From NCBI GenBank assembly GCA_964592335.1, contig CAZQEU010000008.1:1-35324 (forward strand): a DNA stretch of 35,324 nucleotides, given 5' to 3'. The position numbers and the translations under genes are program-made. This DNA comes from CAZKUB01 sp964592335 (GTDB lineage: Archaea; Thermoplasmatota; E2; DHVEG-1). Of this stretch, positions 16,292 through 25,300 are shown piece by piece (position 1 is the first letter of the stretch; every line of letters starts with the position of its first letter). The notes beneath the pieces are model-generated. The model was given only the letters and a program-made list of their open reading frames with translations, was not told where the DNA came from and ran no database searches.

Positions 16292-17749
16292 CTGAGAATT
16301 AAAAAACATCCTATTATTGATTTCAAATTCGGCAAAAAAATACATTTTTATTTAGATAAAAAAAAACTATCAGGGTATAGTAACGATACAATTGCATCTG
16401 CTCTTCATGTAAACAATATTAAAACCCTATCAAAAAGCCTGAAATATGACAATCCCCGTGGTTTTTTCTGTGGAATAGGTAAATGCTCATCCTGTCTTAT
16501 GAGAGTAAATGGGGTTCCAAATGTTAGAACATGTATTGCTCCTTTAAAAAAAGATATAACTGTTGAAATGCAGGATAGTTTTGCTGATCTTCCTAATGCT
16601 GATTTTAAACAAAAACCTAAAAAAAAAATAGATATCGATGTTCTCGTAGTAGGAGCAGGACCTGCAGGACTATGCGCTAGTATAGAAGCAGCAGGACAAG
16701 GAGCAAGTGTCCTACTCGTAGATGAAAATCTAAAAGTAGGAGGGCAACTGGTAAAACAAACCCATAAATTTTTTGGCTCAAAACATGAAAAAGCAGGAAC
16801 CCGGGGTATAAACATTGCAGTTGATCTTAAAAAACAGTTAGAAGAATTTATAAAAAAAGACAAAGTAAAACTAATGCTCAACTCAACAATCATAGGATAC
16901 TATGAATCAAACAATAAAAAACATAAGTTTGCAATGATAAAAAGAAAAAACTATGATAATTTATTATTTGAAATAAACTGTAAAACAGTAGTTTTTGCAG
17001 TAGGTGCAATGGAGAATATGCTACTATTTCCAGGAAATGATTTACCTGGAGTATATGGCGCAGGTGCTGTTCAAACACTTATGAATGTATATGGTGTAAA
17101 ACCCGGGGATAAAGTCCTTATGGTAGGTGCAGGAAACGTAGGACTTATTGTCTCCTATCAACTACTACAAGCAGGGATAAAAGTAGACCGAGTAGTAGAA
17201 GCAGCGCCATATATCGGTGGATACCATGTACATGCTGCAAAACTAAGACGCTGCGGTGTTCCAATATACACATCTCATTCTATAAAAGAAGTATATGGAA
17301 AAGAAAAAGTAGAAGGAGCAATAGTAACACGCCTTGACAAAAACTGGCAGCCAATAAAAGGCTCAGAAGAAAAAATAGAATGCGACACGATATGTCTTGC
17401 AGTAGGGCTTACACCAAGCACAAGACTATTATCTCAAGCAGGAGTTGAAATGGAGTCTATACCAGAAGCAGGTGGATACGTAGCACTTCATGACAATTCC
17501 ATGATGACAAAGGAAAAAGGAGTATTTGTAGCAGGTGACTCATCAGGAATAGAAGAAGCAAGCACAGCGATGATAGAAGGAAAAATCGCAGGAATCTCAG
17601 CTGCAAAACTAATAGGATACAACAAAGAAGCTGAAAAACTCAAAAAAGAGTTTATAACAGAGCTAAAAAGACTAAGAGCAGGACCATTTGGTAAAAAACC
17701 CAGGGATGCAAAAGAAAAAATAAAGAAACTTTACAAGGAGAAAAAATGA
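16292..17749 (+). CDS. FAD/2Fe-2S oxidoreductase alpha subunit (proline dehydrogenase alpha-like)
   Basis: The first in-frame ATG (16499) lies inside the protein. Reading back, 69 further codons are open with no stop and encode the missing N-terminal 2Fe-2S domain: KKHPIIDFKFG near the start, then FFCGIGKCSSCLM and VRTC (cysteines 60, 65, 68 and about 80). The first possible start is CTG at 16292, eight bases after GGGG. Two Rossmann folds follow: VLVVGAGPAGLCA (FAD) and KVLMVGAGNVGLIVS (second nucleotide). From memory, the order 2Fe-2S domain, FAD, NADH-type site matches the alpha subunit of dye-linked L-proline dehydrogenase (Thermococcales) and related amino-acid or sarcosine oxidases. Likely soluble, in a four-subunit complex with the next three genes. 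The stop overlaps the next start (ATGA). Confidence 0.85.
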   Translation: MRIKKHPIIDFKFGKKIHFYLDKKKLSGYSNDTIASALHVNNIKTLSKSLKYDNPRGFFCGIGKCSSCLMRVNGVPNVRTCIAPLKKDITVEMQDSFADLPNADFKQKPKKKIDIDVLVVGAGPAGLCASIEAAGQGASVLLVDENLKVGGQLVKQTHKFFGSKHEKAGTRGINIAVDLKKQLEEFIKKDKVKLMLNSTIIGYYESNNKKHKFAMIKRKNYDNLLFEINCKTVVFAVGAMENMLLFPGNDLPGVYGAGAVQTLMNVYGVKPGDKVLMVGAGNVGLIVSYQLLQAGIKVDRVVEAAPYIGGYHVHAAKLRRCGVPIYTSHSIKEVYGKEKVEGAIVTRLDKNWQPIKGSEEKIECDTICLAVGLTPSTRLLSQAGVEMESIPEAGGYVALHDNSMMTKEKGVFVAGDSSGIEEASTAMIEGKIAGISAAKLIGYNKEAEKLKKEFITELKRLRAGPFGKKPRDAKEKIKKLYKEKK

Positions 17750-18207
17750 AAAACTACGAAAAAGACGGGGTTTTAAGCACAAAAGATATTTTAATTCCAA
17801 CAGAAGAACAATTAAAAAAAGGAGTAGCAGTAATAGAGTGTATACAAGAAATACCCTGCAACCCCTGTGTAGATAGCTGCCCCGTGGACGCAATATCCAT
17901 GAAAAATATCAATGCACCACCAATAGTTGATTATGATAAATGCATAGCCTGTGGAAAATGTGTAGGAGTATGCCCGGGTCTTGCAATTTTTGTGATAAAA
18001 ATAAAAGAGGATAAAGCACTAATATCCCTCCCATATGAGTTCTTTCCTGTACCCAAAAAAGAAGACACAGTAAAAGCTCTTAATAGAAAAGGAGAGACAG
18101 TATCAGATGCAACCGTGAAAAGAGTTGTAAAAAAGGGTAAAACCATGGTTGTAACAATTGAAGTTGAAAAAAATCTTTGGAATGAGATTAGAAATATAAA
18201 GGTATAA
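17746..18207 (+). CDS. 4Fe-4S ferredoxin-like subunit of the amino-acid dehydrogenase complex
   Basis: A 153-residue protein carrying two iron-sulfur motifs: CIQEIPCNPCVDSCP (about residues 27-41) and CIACGKCVGVCP (about 61-72). These indicate one or two 4Fe-4S clusters that would pass electrons between flavin subunits. The C-terminal half has no recognised motif. The ATG overlaps the stop of the preceding gene by four bases (ATGA), which is strong evidence of translational coupling. In the Thermococcales proline dehydrogenase cluster, as I remember it, a ferredoxin-like gene occupies exactly this second position. Confidence 0.85.
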   Translation: MKNYEKDGVLSTKDILIPTEEQLKKGVAVIECIQEIPCNPCVDSCPVDAISMKNINAPPIVDYDKCIACGKCVGVCPGLAIFVIKIKEDKALISLPYEFFPVPKKEDTVKALNRKGETVSDATVKRVVKKGKTMVVTIEVEKNLWNEIRNIKV

Positions 18208-18210
18208 TAA

Positions 18211-18492
18211 ATGAATGAGAAGAAAAAAACTATTGTATGCAGATGCGAGGATTTAACACTTGAAGACGTGGAGCATGCAATAGATGAAGGATACACTGAT
18301 TTACAGGAATTAAGAAAAAAACTACGTATAGGAATGGGGCCATGTCAGGGACGAGTCTGTATCCAGATAGTAATGAAAATACTTGAGAGAAAAACTGGTA
18401 AAAAAATACCTAAAAAAAGTCTTCATACCTCTCGACCCCCAATAGTACCTGTACCACTAGGTAGTCTTGCAAGTGATGAAAATGAAAAATAA
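18211..18492 (+). CDS. BFD-like 2Fe-2S small subunit
   Basis: A 93-residue protein with a bacterioferritin-associated-ferredoxin-like domain: CRCEDLTLEDVEHAI near residues 10-24 and GPCQGRVC near 48-55, giving the four cysteines of a 2Fe-2S site. The tail HTSRPPIVPVPLGSLAS resembles the proline-rich end seen on this subunit in proline dehydrogenase and sarcosine or opine oxidase clusters. It starts three bases after the preceding stop, and its own end overlaps the start of the next gene by about 11 bases, so all four genes are one operon. Role: electron carrier within the complex. Confidence 0.85.
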   Translation: MNEKKKTIVCRCEDLTLEDVEHAIDEGYTDLQELRKKLRIGMGPCQGRVCIQIVMKILERKTGKKIPKKSLHTSRPPIVPVPLGSLASDENEK

Positions 18493-19630
18493 AGCAGATG
18501 TAGTAATAATAGGTGGCGGTGTCACAGGATGCAGCCTTGCATATAATCTAGCAAAAAAAGGCCTAGACGTCTGCTTATTTGAAAAAAAATATTTGTCATC
18601 AGGAGCAACTGGTTGCTGTGGTGCTGGAATAAGGCAGCAATGGTCAACAAAAGAAAATGCCGAGCTTGCAAAAAAAAGCGTTGAAATCTTTGAAAAACTA
18701 AGTAAAACACTAGGTTATGACATAGAACTTCGCCAAGGCGGATATCTTATAGCAGTTCATGATAAAAAAGAGATGAAACAAGCCAAAAAAAACGTTGAAA
18801 TGCAAAGAAGCCTTGGAATAAAAGTAGATATTCTAAATCCCAGTGAAATCAATGATGTTGCAAGTATTCTTGATGTAAAAGCAATGGATATAGTGGGTGC
18901 TACTTTTTGTAAAACAGATGGACATGCAAACCCGTTCAAAACTACTTTTGCATATGCAAATGCTGCTAAAAAACATGGAGCAAATATTTTTACACATACC
19001 AAAGTAACAGGGATTAAAACAGATAAAAACCATGTAAAAGAAGTACAAACAACAAAAGGATCAGTTAAAACAGATTTTGTTGTAAATGCTGCAGGGATAT
19101 GGTCAAAGGATATTGCAAAAATGGTGAATATAAAAACCCCGAATGTTCCCCTTAGAAAAGAGATAATGGCAACAGAAAGGATTAGACCATTGTTTGAAGC
19201 AATGATAATATCTTTTAAAGATGGGATCTACTTTAGCCAACAAGAAGAAGGACAGATAGTAGGAGGAATGCCTATACCTGAGCAAAAACCTGGTTTTAAA
19301 ACAAAGCCAACGTTTTCTTTTCTGCATCATATGAGTAAAACCATTACTCGTTATGCTCCTATTTTAAAACATGTGAACATGTTGCGTCATTGGACCGGTT
19401 TTTATGATGTAACCCCGGATTCACGACCGATTCTTGGTCAAACAAGCCAACTTAAAGGATTCATTCATTGCCATGGCTTTTCAGGTCATGGTTTTATGCT
19501 CTCACCCATGGTTGCAAAGACATTATCTGATTATATTTCAGAAGGAAAAACAAGTAAAATTCTTGAAACTCTTAGCCTTGATAGATTTAAAGGAAGAAAA
19601 CTAAATGGTGAGACCTACGTTGTAGGGTAA
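18482..19630 (+). CDS. FAD-dependent amine/amino-acid dehydrogenase beta subunit (DAO family)
   Basis: A 382-residue flavoprotein of the D-amino-acid oxidase/glycine oxidase/sarcosine oxidase family. The N-terminal ADVVIIGGGVTGCSLAYNLAKKG (in part) binds FAD, and the central part carries the substrate site. The C-terminal TPDSRPILGQT and IHCHGFSGHGFMLSPMVAK blocks are typical of the family. As the fourth gene after 2Fe-2S/FAD, 4Fe-4S and BFD-like genes it corresponds to the catalytic proline-dehydrogenating subunit of the archaeal dye-linked complexes; another secondary amine (sarcosine, glycine, hydroxyproline) is possible. The start is placed at ATG 18482, with GTGA upstream; ATG 18476 is an alternative. 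Electrons probably go to a soluble or membrane acceptor, not to oxygen. Confidence 0.85.
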   Translation: MKNKADVVIIGGGVTGCSLAYNLAKKGLDVCLFEKKYLSSGATGCCGAGIRQQWSTKENAELAKKSVEIFEKLSKTLGYDIELRQGGYLIAVHDKKEMKQAKKNVEMQRSLGIKVDILNPSEINDVASILDVKAMDIVGATFCKTDGHANPFKTTFAYANAAKKHGANIFTHTKVTGIKTDKNHVKEVQTTKGSVKTDFVVNAAGIWSKDIAKMVNIKTPNVPLRKEIMATERIRPLFEAMIISFKDGIYFSQQEEGQIVGGMPIPEQKPGFKTKPTFSFLHHMSKTITRYAPILKHVNMLRHWTGFYDVTPDSRPILGQTSQLKGFIHCHGFSGHGFMLSPMVAKTLSDYISEGKTSKILETLSLDRFKGRKLNGETYVVG

Positions 19631-19668
19631 CTCTAATAAACCTTCTTTATTTACCAAACACAGTAATT

Positions 19669-21534
19669 ATGGACTACAAAAAAATAGGTTTTAAAGCAGG
19701 ACTTGAGATTCATCAACAACTAGATACACATAAACTATTTTGTAATTGTCAATCAAAAATCACTGAAGACACAGATTATTCCTTCAAACGTTTCCTTCGC
19801 CCTACACAAAGTGAGATGGGCGATGTAGACCGAGCTGCTCTTGCTGAAGCCAAGAAACACAGGTTTTTTTTATACACTGCAAGTGATAAGTCAACATGTT
19901 TGGTGGAAGCAGATGAAGAACCACCTCACTCAGCAAACCCTGAAGCAGTAGACCTCAGTCTTACAATGGCAGTTCTTACAAAATGCTATATCGTAGATGA
20001 AATCCATTTCATGAGAAAAATCGTAATTGATGGAAGTAACACTAGTGGTTTTCAAAGAACAGGGCTTATAGCAATAGATGGAAAAATAGATGATGTTGGT
20101 ATTCAAACCATAGCACTTGAAGAAGACTCTGCAAGAAAAATAAAGGAAAAAGGAAAACTTGTAAATTATGGTCTTGATCGCCTTGGAATTCCTCTCATAG
20201 AAATTGCAACAGATCCAGATATAAAAAACCCAAAGCATGCAAGACAAGTAGCTCAGCGTATTGGAATGCTTCTAAGAGCAACAGGTAAGGTCAAAAAAGG
20301 TCTTGGAAGCATACGTCAAGATCTTAACATATCGATTTCAGAAGGAGCTCGTGTTGAACTAAAGGGTATACAATCCCTCAGCTCAATTACAAGAGTTGCA
20401 GAAAAAGAAGTATTAAGACAAAAGGGTCTAAATGAAATAAAAGAGATATTAAGTAAAAGATCAGATAAAAAAGATTTAGATAAAGTTAAAATTATTGATT
20501 TAACCAATATTTTTAGAAAAGTTGATTCAAAAATTATTAAAAAACTACTCAAAAAAGAGTACTGTGCTAAAGGATTCAAACTACCAGGTTTCTCAGGGCT
20601 TTTAAAACAATCTGAAACACGTCTTGGAAAAGAGTTTGCCGTTCACGCCAGGATTGCATCAGGTCTAGGTGGGATTATTCACAGTGATGAATTCCCAGGA
20701 TACGGTCTTGCCGATAAACAGGTAAAAGAATTAGAAAAAATCTTTGATACAAAAAAAGATGATGCTTTTGTAATAGCAGTTGGAAAAGAAAAAATAGTTA
20801 ATAGCGCACTTGAAGCGGTGAGAAGAAGAGCAAAGACTTCTTTTAAAGGAGTATTAACAGAAGTTAGAAGAGCACTACCTGATGATACCACAGAATATAT
20901 GCGTCCTATGCCTGGTGCTGCAAGGATGTATCCTGAGACAGATGTAAAACCAGTAAAGATTACAAAACAAAAAATAAGAGATATACAGAACAACCTTCCA
21001 GAGATGCCTGATAAAAAACATGAAAGATTCATGAGAGAATATAAGATAAATAAGGAACAGACCACTCAGATCCTCTCAAGTGGATATGAAGATGATTTTG
21101 AAAAACTAGTAAAGAAATATCCAAAGTTAAAAAATATAATCATTAGAACCTATTTAAACACGTTTTCAGAGCTTGAAAAAGAAAACACAGACATTTCCTT
21201 TATAACAGAAGAAATACTCTTAGAAGTATTCTCTGAGCTTTCTAAAGATAGTTATTCAAAAGAAGCAATACCTGAGATACTACATTATTTACATAAAAAA
21301 CCTGATAAAACAGTAAAAAACGCAATAAAAGAACTTAGACTTGAAAAAACAGATACAAAAGAAATAGAAAAACTTGCAAAAAAAATAGTAAAAAATCGTA
21401 TTGATTTTGTAAAACAAAGAAAAATGGGAGCCGTTGGACCTCTAATGGGCGTAATAATGAAAGAGCTTCGCGGTAGGGCAGATGGAAAAATAATATCTGA
21501 AATACTTCAAAAAGAAATCAAAAAAATAATATGA
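19669..21534 (+). CDS. gatE: glutamyl-tRNA(Gln) amidotransferase subunit E
   Basis: The archaeal tRNA-dependent amidotransferase GatDE converts Glu-tRNA(Gln) to Gln-tRNA(Gln); GatE binds tRNA and phosphorylates the glutamyl group. The 621 residues show GLEIHQQLDTHKLFCNCQS near the N-terminus, the DGSNTSGFQRTGLIA block, LIEIATDPDIKNPKHARQ and the MRPMPGAARMYPETD block. The C-terminal quarter is the GatB/YqeY-type helical tail (ending RKMGAVGPLMGVIMKELRG, in part). The 621-residue length fits GatE with its AspRS-like insertion. The gene has its own promoter-like AT stretch upstream. GatD is not in the window, so it must lie elsewhere. Presence of GatE is a clear archaeal marker. Confidence 0.97.
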   Translation: MDYKKIGFKAGLEIHQQLDTHKLFCNCQSKITEDTDYSFKRFLRPTQSEMGDVDRAALAEAKKHRFFLYTASDKSTCLVEADEEPPHSANPEAVDLSLTMAVLTKCYIVDEIHFMRKIVIDGSNTSGFQRTGLIAIDGKIDDVGIQTIALEEDSARKIKEKGKLVNYGLDRLGIPLIEIATDPDIKNPKHARQVAQRIGMLLRATGKVKKGLGSIRQDLNISISEGARVELKGIQSLSSITRVAEKEVLRQKGLNEIKEILSKRSDKKDLDKVKIIDLTNIFRKVDSKIIKKLLKKEYCAKGFKLPGFSGLLKQSETRLGKEFAVHARIASGLGGIIHSDEFPGYGLADKQVKELEKIFDTKKDDAFVIAVGKEKIVNSALEAVRRRAKTSFKGVLTEVRRALPDDTTEYMRPMPGAARMYPETDVKPVKITKQKIRDIQNNLPEMPDKKHERFMREYKINKEQTTQILSSGYEDDFEKLVKKYPKLKNIIIRTYLNTFSELEKENTDISFITEEILLEVFSELSKDSYSKEAIPEILHYLHKKPDKTVKNAIKELRLEKTDTKEIEKLAKKIVKNRIDFVKQRKMGAVGPLMGVIMKELRGRADGKIISEILQKEIKKII

Positions 21535-21584
21535 TTTTTTTGTAAAAAATTAGGTTAAAAGATCCTGTTTAAAAATTAAGCAAG

Positions 21585-22283
21585 TTATTTTACTCTGTTT
21601 AATAACAAAAATTTTAGATTCCGCCATCCATCACTAAAACTTTCCAGTACAATATCACCTACCCTTGCATAAAGCGCGGATGGGATCTCCTTTGCCTTTA
21701 CATCCCTTGATTTAAACATCTGTATCTTTATTTCCTCTGAAAAAGGCATACCATCATCAAATTCTTCTAAAGGTTTTATTTTTTTGAGAGCGGATTTTTT
21801 AAAAATCCACATACCTGACTGGGAATCACGAAGATTTACAAAATAAAGGATTCTAAGTGCTGTTGCAAGTATGAAATTACCGAAATAATGTTTTACACTC
21901 ATGGAGCCATGACCCAATTCTGCGAACCTATCCGTTGTTATAAAATCAAGGTCTTCATCTATTAACTGTTGAACATATTTATGTATCCTTTCAAATGGAT
22001 AGGTTGCATCAGCATCCCCTGTAACAATTATGTCACCTGATGCCTTTGGCATACCTGTTTTATAAGCTCTACCATAGCCTTTGCGTTTTTCAACTATTAC
22101 TTTTGCACCTTTGCTTTTTGCTATTTCCTGTGTTTTATCCTTCGAATTTCCATCAACAATGATTATTTCTAAGCCCCATTTCTTTTTTTTGAAATATTCT
22201 TTGTTAATGGAATCAATTGTTTTACCTACTCCTTTTTCTTCATTGATAGTCGGCAGAATCACTGTTACTTTCAAAAATTTCAC
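21585..22283 (-). CDS. family 2 glycosyltransferase (dolichol-phosphate sugar synthase-like)
   Basis: A 232-residue cytosolic GT-A enzyme. It has VTVILPTINEEKGVGKTI at the start, DGNSKDKTQEIAKSKGA, the RKGYGRAYKTGM stretch, and a TGDADATYPFERI acidic motif (D-A-D) for metal and nucleotide sugar. No membrane segments are visible, so it resembles dolichyl-phosphate mannose or glucose synthase without the C-terminal membrane domain. It probably loads sugar onto a polyprenyl carrier for glycosylation of surface proteins. The start is a GTG at 22283. It lies downstream of the large surface-protein gene on the same strand, but a hairpin plus T-rich stretch separates them and a TATA-like TTTTTATAAAA lies upstream, so it has its own promoter. 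Confidence 0.88.
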   Translation of the reverse strand: MKFLKVTVILPTINEEKGVGKTIDSINKEYFKKKKWGLEIIIVDGNSKDKTQEIAKSKGAKVIVEKRKGYGRAYKTGMPKASGDIIVTGDADATYPFERIHKYVQQLIDEDLDFITTDRFAELGHGSMSVKHYFGNFILATALRILYFVNLRDSQSGMWIFKKSALKKIKPLEEFDDGMPFSEEIKIQMFKSRDVKAKEIPSALYARVGDIVLESFSDGWRNLKFLLLNRVK

Positions 22284-22338
22284 CTTTGGATAAAAACAGG
22301 ATATAATAGTTAACTTAAAAAGGTTTTATAAAAACTTA

Positions 22339-22379
22339 AAAAAAATAAAAAAAGAGTTTATGAGGGAAAAAACTCCCTC
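22339..22379 (-). terminator. hairpin plus T-run terminator after the PGF-CTERM surface gene
   Basis: On the minus strand GAGGGA (from 22379) pairs with TCCCTC (to 22362) around a six-base loop, followed by an eight-base spacer and the T-rich run T7-A-T8. This starts 16 bases after the stop codon and resembles an intrinsic terminator, useful at the end of a highly expressed gene. Confidence 0.6.
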
Positions 22380-22394
22380 TAAAGTTTTTTGTCT

Positions 22395-25300
22395 TTATTT
22401 GTTTCTGCGTCTTCTTAGTAGTATGAACGCTACGCCGATTGCTGCTATTAGTGTAAGTAGTTCGAATCCTGGTGTTGGTGTTATTGTTACAGTTGCTGCA
22501 GTGGTTTTATCATCGTATTCTACTGTTGCAGTATAGTCTGTATTCTTCTCTACGGCTGGTGCAGTAAATGTTACTTCACCATTTGCATCGGTTGTTTCGG
22601 TTTTATCATTGAAGGTTACTGTTGCGCCTACTGCAGGTCCCTTACCGATTAAGATTGCAGTAACTGTAACTGTTGTACCATCACTACCTACTGATGCAGT
22701 TGCACTGAGTTCATAGACCTTGATTACTGTTATTGTCTTCTCTTTGGTTATATATCCAGCTTTTTCAGCAGTAACTGTGTATATCGCAGATTCTACACCT
22801 GGGTCAGGAACTGTAAAGTCTACTTCACCACTTGAATCTGTGTTTCCTGTCATCTCACCAAATGATACATCTACTCCTGATACAGGTGATTTACCAGATG
22901 TAACTGTTACTGTTAGTGTTTCTCCTTGATAGATAGGTGATTTAGATACCGCTATTGTAAATGTACTTAATGCATCTATTGTGATGTAAGAGTCTGTTCT
23001 TACGGCATTTGTCCATTCTAAATCTCCTGATGACCAATGTACGTTTCTTGCTATTGTAACATTTAGAATTCCACTGGAAGCTGGTTGTATACTAAACATT
23101 ACTTTTCCATCAGAATCTGTCTCTACAGGATCAGGCTGAACATCTGTTGAACCAAATCCCGTACCAAATAATGTTAGGTTTATTCCCTGTATTGCATCAC
23201 CGTTTGCATCTTTTGCCCATATTGAGACGATATTTGATTGGCCTATATAGATTGTTTCTGGGTCGATTGTAAACACTGGAAAACTGATTGTTAACTTTCC
23301 TAATGTTGTGTTACCTACAGTTGGCAGATTATCTTGAAGCGTTGCATTTATCACACCTTCAATATCGCCAAGTGCTTCCACCTTGAATTCTCCTGCACCA
23401 TCTGCATCGAGATCAACATAGTCTCTATTAAGAGTAGCTACAGCTGCATCATCCTTATGAAGATATAACCTTGTATCTTCTGGTAAAGCATTTCCAAGTG
23501 CATCAACTGCTGTGACTTCTATTGTTTGATTTACAACTCCAACTGCACATGTTAATTCACCAGGTTCATATGTAACAGTTGCAAGTCCCACATCAGTAGA
23601 TGATGATCCTTGATGTTCTGCTTGGTTAGTATTGTTTTTAGCAGTAATCTTTAGAGTTCCATCGAACCATAGGATTTGATCAGCTACCTTCCAATAGTCT
23701 CCATCTTCTGAGAATGTTATAGTCTGAAGTGTATCTCCATCCTCATTTTGTATTTCACCTGTTACTGTATCTATGTCATCAACTACATCACCATCAGGGT
23801 TTGTTATTTGTACAGTTATATCTTGTTCTATACCTGCAGTATGTGTTTGGTTACCTGCTGTTGGTGAGGTCATTGTAACTGTTAAGTCATAAACTGGTGT
23901 GATTTCAACTATATCATACATGTAGTATCCACCTGCTTTTGCAACTACAACGATGTAACCAATAGTATCATCCAAGTAATCTACATCTGGATTAAATTCA
24001 AATATACCATTCAAACCGTTTCCTGCAGTATTATCACCAACTGTATCGTTTATTGGACTGGATCCTATAACTGCCCAATTCTCATCAAACAGAGTTAGAT
24101 GTACCTCAGCATATTGTCCATTTGTAACAGTTGCCGTAATTGTTTCAGTTGATCCTACCTCTATTTCTAAATCATCATCACCAGAAGTAGTAACTGATCC
24201 ACTTAGACCATATATTGTGTAGTCTTTTGTAGCAGTATAGTTGTCCGTACCATTTGTTGCTTTAATTGTAAGTGTTCCTGCAGTCTTTGGAGCAATTCTT
24301 ACGGTATAATTTCCTCCAGCTACAGGTTTAGCTACTAGATTATCATTTTCGGTTGGTGTATCGCTTTCGTTTATTAGTATATCAAGACCGCACCCTGTAA
24401 TTTCAAGAGTTGCGTTCATTACTTCGTCCTGAGTATCTGCATATATATTTATTATAAATGTGTCAGATCCATTCTGCCAAAGATCACCGGTTTCAGTTAC
24501 TTGAACAGAGTCTACCATAGTACCTCTTACAATCATGTTGATGTCATCTGGTGATACTACAGTAAATGTTTTTGATCCACTTATGTTCACAAGCAGATCT
24601 TCCTCATCATTATCTACTCCAGCAGGGACATTAGTTGTCTTCTGTATAGTTTCATCATTTCCTGGCCATGTAGCAATTACTGTAGCTGTTCCTGTTTCAT
24701 TGAACCGCCAGTCAAATGTATAATAACAATAGTTTTCATTTGAGTCAGTCCAAGTGGATGTGCTCATCAAAACTTTGTCATCATCATCATATTCATTACC
24801 ACCATAATAACCTTTGAGACCAGTTACATGTATCTGCATGTTTTTGTATTCATCCTCATTCATCCAAGAGGAGTTATAAACAGATACATTTATCGTTTGT
24901 TCGAAACCAGATATTATATCATCTGTATTTCTAACTCTAACTTGTGCATCATCTTTTGTTGCAACATCAAAAGAGGCATAAGAGATAAAGTTAGTAATAT
25001 CCAAAGTATTGGTCTCATCTACTCTAAAAGTACCAGTTCTCTCAGTACCAACATACCAAGTACCAGCACCAGCAACATCATCTTTACCAGTACCTGATCC
25101 AGTTTTAACCTCAAACAAGAATAAACCACTGCCCTGTGTAGTAGCACTATCAACTACACCATAGGTGTTACCACTAGTAGGAGAATACAACTTAACAGGA
25201 TAACCACCAATAGAATTTCCTTTGCCATTATACAGATAACCTTTCACAGTAACTGTATCACCCCATTCTTTCTCATTATCAGATGGGATAATACTAAAGG

